Of a DNA stretch of 64,000 nucleotides, positions 63,878-64,000 are shown piece by piece (positions within the stretch are counted from its first letter, which is position 1; every line of letters starts with the position of its first letter). Both the position numbers and the translations under genes were made by a program. Under the pieces are notes generated by a model, which was not told the origin of the DNA, did not search any database, and saw only the letters and a program-made list of their open reading frames with translations. The DNA comes from Paraburkholderia guartelaensis (GTDB lineage: Bacteria > Pseudomonadota > Gammaproteobacteria > Burkholderiales > Burkholderiaceae), in assembly GCF_004353905.1 (NCBI RefSeq), contig NZ_SMOD01000003.1, positions 62,001 to 126,000 of the forward strand, read 5' to 3'.

Positions 63878-64000
63878 CTCCGGGCGGCAAGTCAGCATGC
63901 GAATCGAACAAGCGATGGATCGTCCTCGCGTACGTATACAGCAGGAAGAAAGCGCAGGGAGATGACCGCTCATGCTCGTTGTCGTGTGTCCGTCCCGTGG

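Larger units (their letters stand above)
61870..64000. other. Gene-poor region with repeats
   Basis: Over 2.1 kb no ORF has convincing codon use or a recognisable motif; all frames over 60 codons look like chance. Base composition appears less GC-rich than the neighbouring genes. The left end should contain the nuclease operon promoter. The right half holds two inverted repeats and three odd palindromes listed separately. It could be a decayed island, a partition or origin-proximal zone, or host unseen non-coding RNA. Confidence 0.5.

Overview
The window looks like part of a GC-rich replicon of a Burkholderiaceae bacterium, most likely Paraburkholderia, Caballeronia or Burkholderia. The evidence is a Burkholderia-style porin, a Tat-dependent class A beta-lactamase divergent from an AmpR-type regulator, an acdS/Lrp-type regulator pair, an H-NS-family protein with a lysine/alanine-rich tail, six LysR regulators, and strong third-position GC that makes long antisense shadow ORFs. 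No rRNA, transposase, phage module or CRISPR array was seen. The genus is an inference.

Layout, left half. 0-2 kb: a MASE1 histidine kinase and its response regulator, cut by the window edge. 2.5-4.2 kb: ACC deaminase with a divergent Lrp-type regulator. 4.35-4.8 kb: tRNA-Ala(GGC) and tRNA-Leu(GAG). 4.9-7.2 kb: a siderophore-type TonB receptor behind a Fur box. 7.4-11.6 kb: LysR, an atypical SDR, LysR and an aldehyde dehydrogenase. 11.7-15.5 kb: a chemoreceptor and the inducible beta-lactamase pair. 16-22 kb: a D-mannonate catabolic locus (dehydratase, alcohol dehydrogenase, GntR regulator, fructuronate reductase, MFS transporter). 22-25.2 kb: FadH-type dienoyl-CoA reductase with a divergent MarR. 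25.3-36.6 kb: mixed oxidoreductases and regulators, including a cysteine hydrolase preceded by what looks like a threonine-codon transcription attenuator, a Fur-family regulator, a pyruvyl-transferase-like protein and an exported intradiol dioxygenase.

Layout, right half. 37-38.2 kb: a branched-chain-amino-acid-type binding protein. 38.3-46.2 kb: a coherent aromatic acid cluster (porin, AAHS transporter, ketopantoate-reductase-fold dehydrogenase, aldehyde dehydrogenase, benzoylformate decarboxylase, divergent LysR) that fits D-mandelate to benzoate conversion. 46.2-52.2 kb: a tightly coupled operon of three SPFH/band-7 proteins and a heavy-metal P1B-ATPase, the most unusual locus here. 52.4-62 kb: a diguanylate cyclase, MFS transporter, TauE permease, H-NS/H1-like protein and an SbcD/SMC-like nuclease-ATPase pair. 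62-64 kb: a gene-poor stretch with three copies of a 17-23 bp odd palindrome.

The genes suggest a soil- or plant-associated generalist: ACC, uronate-derived sugar acids, aromatic acids, siderophore iron, chemotaxis, beta-lactam resistance and metal handling. All functions come from reading motifs and family resemblance by eye; no database search was run.
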